9,434 nucleotides of DNA from Eubacteriales bacterium (GTDB lineage Bacteria; Bacillota; Clostridia; Oscillospirales; CAG-382), in NCBI GenBank assembly GCA_028701715.1, contig JAQVQF010000080.1:1-9434 (forward strand), written 5' to 3'. The notes under the pieces were generated by a model that saw only the letters and a program-made list of their open reading frames with translations, made no database searches and was not told where the DNA came from. Below, one piece after another: positions 7,730 through 9,434 of this stretch (positions are counted from its first letter, which is position 1; the number at the start of each line of letters is the position of its first letter). The position numbers were made by a program, and so were the translations under genes.

Positions 7730-7763
7730 TAATGACTATAATTATTACAGCTACTGCAAACAT
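7635..7763 (-). CDS. Branched-chain-rich ilv leader peptide
   Basis: A 42-codon ORF begins at ATG 7763 with GGGAG 8 bases upstream and ends with TGA at 7635. It lies about 20 bases after the predicted transcription start and 115 bases before ilvB. Residues 4-22 contain 14 Val, Ile or Leu out of 19, with a run VIIIVI at 6-11; the tail (about 24-42) is polar and ends in NRVTG. All three end products of the operon are represented, which fits a leader peptide whose translation speed reports charged tRNA-Val, tRNA-Ile and tRNA-Leu. The peptide need have no function of its own. The hydrophobic run is also long enough for one membrane helix, so a small membrane protein is the main alternative. Its place between a promoter and a terminator ahead of ilvB favours the leader role. 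Confidence 0.78.
   Translation of the reverse strand: MFAVAVIIIVITVLSLISLGIIGNDFFSCTVDRLEKANRVTG
7682..7737 (-). terminator. Terminator-like hairpin inside the leader ORF
   Basis: On the minus strand AGTCATTAC pairs with GTAATGACT over 9 bp. A nested 6-bp stem (CCTAAG with CTTGGG, one G-T pair) lies in the loop, and 7 T follow at 7688-7682. It covers leader codons 10-27. It might act as a pause site that keeps polymerase with the first ribosome, or as a terminator when the leader is not translated. The outer stem is AT-rich, so strength is doubtful. Confidence 0.4.
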
Positions 7764-7790
7764 ATTATTTTCTCCCATTGTATTTTTTAT

Positions 7791-7819
7791 ATGTTACCAT
7801 ACATTTTTCGCTTTGTCAA
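7791..7819 (-). promoter_or_regulatory. ilv operon promoter
   Basis: A perfect -35 box TTGACA (7819-7814) and a -10 box TAACAT (7796-7791) are 17 bp apart, the optimum for the housekeeping sigma factor. Transcription should start near 7785, about 20 bases before the leader ORF. Upstream DNA is very AT-rich. No repressor operator could be recognised. Confidence 0.82.
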
Positions 7820-7935
7820 TTGTTAATAATATATGAAAAAGCTGCCGTACATATATATATTATTATAAATGCGTACAAATATGCGCGATAGACGATTAAA
7901 TATCGTTCGGGAAATACGCGAAGCCCGAAATGCGT
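7820..7935. other. AT-rich intergenic stretch with weak hairpins
   Basis: Non-coding space between the beta-helix gene stop and the ilv promoter. A 6-bp stem (TTCGGG with CCCGAA, 7906-7929) starts 6 bases after the stop codon, and a 5-bp ACGAT/ATCGT stem follows. Neither has a T tract, so termination of the upstream gene is uncertain. There is an (AT) run at about 7850-7862, and AAATGCGT occurs twice as a direct repeat (7867 and 7928). Confidence 0.4.
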
Positions 7936-9060
7936 TTACATTAATCGCAGATTATCGCCGTATAGATTTATATTATCGGTCTTTAGCTGTTTTATTTGTC
8001 CCCTGTTTACAAGGAAAGGAGCGTTGCCGACCTTGTTTTCATAGGAGCAATCCTCTATACACAGGTTTTCGATAACGGTGTCACTGTCCACAAAGATGGT
8101 TTCGATATCCGTTTCCGTTTCGCGCCGGTGGAGTTCTCGTATTTGCAGGTTGCGTATGTCCAATTCCTTTTCGATATATATTAAGGGATAGACATAGCTT
8201 TCGGAGGTGTAAAAATCGGGGTATCTGTAATGCTTGGAGGCGTAAATATTGCGGAGCGAAATCATATCGTACTGTCCGCGCTTTGTCTTGTCGCCTAAAA
8301 AATAATATTTTGTAATGCCGATGCAATATTGATAAAACGTACCGAAAATATTCTGAACGGAAATGCGTTTGACGTTGCTGCCAGAGGACAAGAAGCGTAT
8401 TGCGGAATGTCCGCCGTCGGAAAATATGCCGTCAACGGCGATGTCGGTTATGTCGCCGTAATAAAAATCGTCGGCGTTTATGGCAAGCAGGTCGTCAAAG
8501 GTCTTTCCCTTAAGGTTGGTGATCCTGCCGAAGCTGCATCCGCTCTCAAGGTGTACGCCGTCCATGGTGCCGAGTATGGGATTGCCCGCGTCATAATCGA
8601 AGGTGATCGAATCGACGGTAAACTGATATATTTTGGTTAGCTGAACGCCGAAGGTTACGGGATTTCTGAGGGTTACGTTTTTAAACGTGAAATTGGAAAT
8701 GTCGAAAAACCTCATGGCGACGCCGAGATATCTGTCGTCCATATCGTCGTGCTTTATTTGCCCGAAAGTATAGGTAACAAGGGGATTCGGCGCCTGAAGC
8801 GTGTTCTGCATGTCCCATTTGCCGCCGTCTATAACCACGTTTTTCAGGCGGCTGCCGCAAAGCATCATGCAATCGCTGTTCGGCGCCAGGCGGATGACGG
8901 TGTTGGCGTCGGCCTTTAAAACGAAATCCGAATGCACGCAAAGCGGCTTGGATATTAAATAAAAGTTTTCCGGAACAGGCAGTTCAAAAACCTTTGATGA
9001 ATCGATTCTTTCCTGAATTGCTGCGGTATCGTCGTGTATTCCGTCACCGTAAAGCTGCAT
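7936..9060 (-). CDS. Right-handed beta-helix protein, GH28-like
   Basis: A 374-residue protein resembling the pectate-lyase-3 / glycoside hydrolase family 28 group of parallel beta-helix proteins. It opens with GDGIHDDTAAIQ (5-16), the usual entry to such folds. Repeating short strands of the type NVVIDGGKW (74-82), NFTFKNVTLRNP (123-134), FTVDSITFDY (147-156) and VKRISVQNIFG (230-240) follow, as expected of successive coils. TMDGVHLE (165-172), FDDLLAINADD (188-198) and GGHSAIRF (216-223) fall in the order of the NTD, DD and GHG catalytic motifs of GH28, but match only loosely. A role in trimming a polysaccharide or glycan is therefore a family-level inference, and an inactive or structural helix is possible. 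The ATG at 9060 has GGGAGG 7 bases upstream and begins right at the fold, so there is no signal peptide. No linked sugar genes are in view. A phage or envelope beta-helix protein is the main alternative. Confidence 0.7.
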   Translation of the reverse strand: MQLYGDGIHDDTAAIQERIDSSKVFELPVPENFYLISKPLCVHSDFVLKADANTVIRLAPNSDCMMLCGSRLKNVVIDGGKWDMQNTLQAPNPLVTYTFGQIKHDDMDDRYLGVAMRFFDISNFTFKNVTLRNPVTFGVQLTKIYQFTVDSITFDYDAGNPILGTMDGVHLESGCSFGRITNLKGKTFDDLLAINADDFYYGDITDIAVDGIFSDGGHSAIRFLSSGSNVKRISVQNIFGTFYQYCIGITKYYFLGDKTKRGQYDMISLRNIYASKHYRYPDFYTSESYVYPLIYIEKELDIRNLQIRELHRRETETDIETIFVDSDTVIENLCIEDCSYENKVGNAPFLVNRGQIKQLKTDNINLYGDNLRLM

Positions 9061-9076
9061 AATTATTCCTCCCGTA

Positions 9077-9434
9077 TCAGTTGATGTTAAGTGTCACCGT
9101 TAATATAATCCTTACGCGCTTTTTGCGGTATGTACGGGGCTTTTCTTCGCCCGCATCATGCAAAGCGTCGATAAATTCTTCCGTAATCTCACGCGCATCG
9201 TTCAGCAGCTTCGTGTCCTGCGGATAGCTTATCTGCGAGGGCGCGCAGGTTGCGTCTGCGATCATAGTGCCGCTGTTTGAAGGCGGCTCAGGCTTGTTTC
9301 CTTTATTGTTTTCATCGTTTTCATCTTTTCATGCTTTTCTTCGATGTTTTTACTTTTCTGCTGTGCTTTTGAGATGATCGTTTCATTGATTTCTCCGAGT
9401 ATTGCCGGAGTCAGACGCTTGCGGAAATATACCA
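9077..9434 (-). pseudogene. IS1182-type transposase remnant
   Basis: Degraded middle part of a DDE transposase of the IS1182 kind, entering from beyond the window. The first frame reads VYFRKRLTPAILGEINETII and then runs out of register in an AAAAGATGAAAACGATG stretch near 9325. A second frame carries NSGTMIADATCAPSQISYPQD and KPRTYRKK, blocks I recognise from this transposase group. A further one-base loss near 9118 shifts register again; the restored frame would read RKDYINGDT and stop at 9087. About 110 residues remain of a protein normally near 450-500, and the catalytic C-terminal part is gone. No terminal inverted repeat is visible. Homology ends right before the ribosome site of the beta-helix gene. 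Confidence 0.75.

Noticed and set aside
7520..7800. T-box riboswitch ahead of ilvB
   Set aside because: No AGGGTGG...ACCGCG consensus or specifier-loop layout could be found; the leader ORF and alternative pairings explain the region better.
7869..8075. Plus-strand frame of 68 codons opposite the end of the beta-helix gene
   Set aside because: Mostly antisense to a convincing gene, composition unlike a real protein, no ribosome site.
1..9434. CRISPR arrays, tRNA or rRNA genes, prophage modules
   Set aside because: No regularly spaced repeats, cloverleaf-like segments, rRNA motifs or phage genes were seen on either strand.

Overview
The window looks chromosomal and most likely comes from an anaerobic low-to-mid-GC Firmicute (Clostridia type). 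The reasons are the strong GGAGG-type ribosome sites, a balanced base composition with AT-rich intergenic stretches, and clostridial-style branched-chain amino acid enzymes. No genus can be named from the sequence alone. Every gene I can support lies on the minus strand, so transcription runs from high to low coordinates.

Region 1 (about 7820 down to 1) is one branched-chain amino acid biosynthesis operon: promoter, leader peptide, attenuator, ilvB, ilvN, ilvC, ilvD, leuA, cimA. CimA is cut by the window edge. IlvB/IlvN (acetohydroxyacid synthase), IlvC (ketol-acid reductoisomerase) and IlvD (dihydroxyacid dehydratase) form the common trunk to valine and isoleucine. LeuA (2-isopropylmalate synthase) draws 2-ketoisovalerate off to leucine. 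CimA (citramalate synthase) makes the 2-ketobutyrate precursor of isoleucine from pyruvate and acetyl-CoA, so isoleucine need not start from threonine. The leuCDB functions needed by both LeuA and CimA branches, and the aminotransferase, are not in view.

The most interesting part is the 280-base leader of this operon (about 7785 to 7520). A good sigma-A type promoter (TTGACA, 17 bp, TAACAT) is followed by a 42-codon ORF with its own ribosome site. In codons 4-22 of that ORF, 14 of 19 codons are Val, Ile or Leu. A perfect 11-bp hairpin with a run of T, a textbook intrinsic terminator, sits between this ORF and ilvB. A segment inside the leader ORF can pair either with an earlier leader segment or with the 5' arm of the terminator. 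This is the layout of ribosome-mediated attenuation. No T-box signature is visible, although T-boxes are the usual ilv-leu control in Firmicutes. A second terminator-like hairpin with a T7 tract lies inside the leader ORF itself.

Region 2 (9060 to 7936) holds a separate gene for a right-handed parallel beta-helix protein with glycoside-hydrolase-28-like features and no signal peptide. It is separated from the ilv promoter by about 115 bases of AT-rich DNA with weak hairpins. Region 3 (9434 to about 9077) is a decayed, frameshifted piece of an IS1182-type transposase that stops just before the ribosome site of the beta-helix gene, suggesting an old insertion or rearrangement boundary there.
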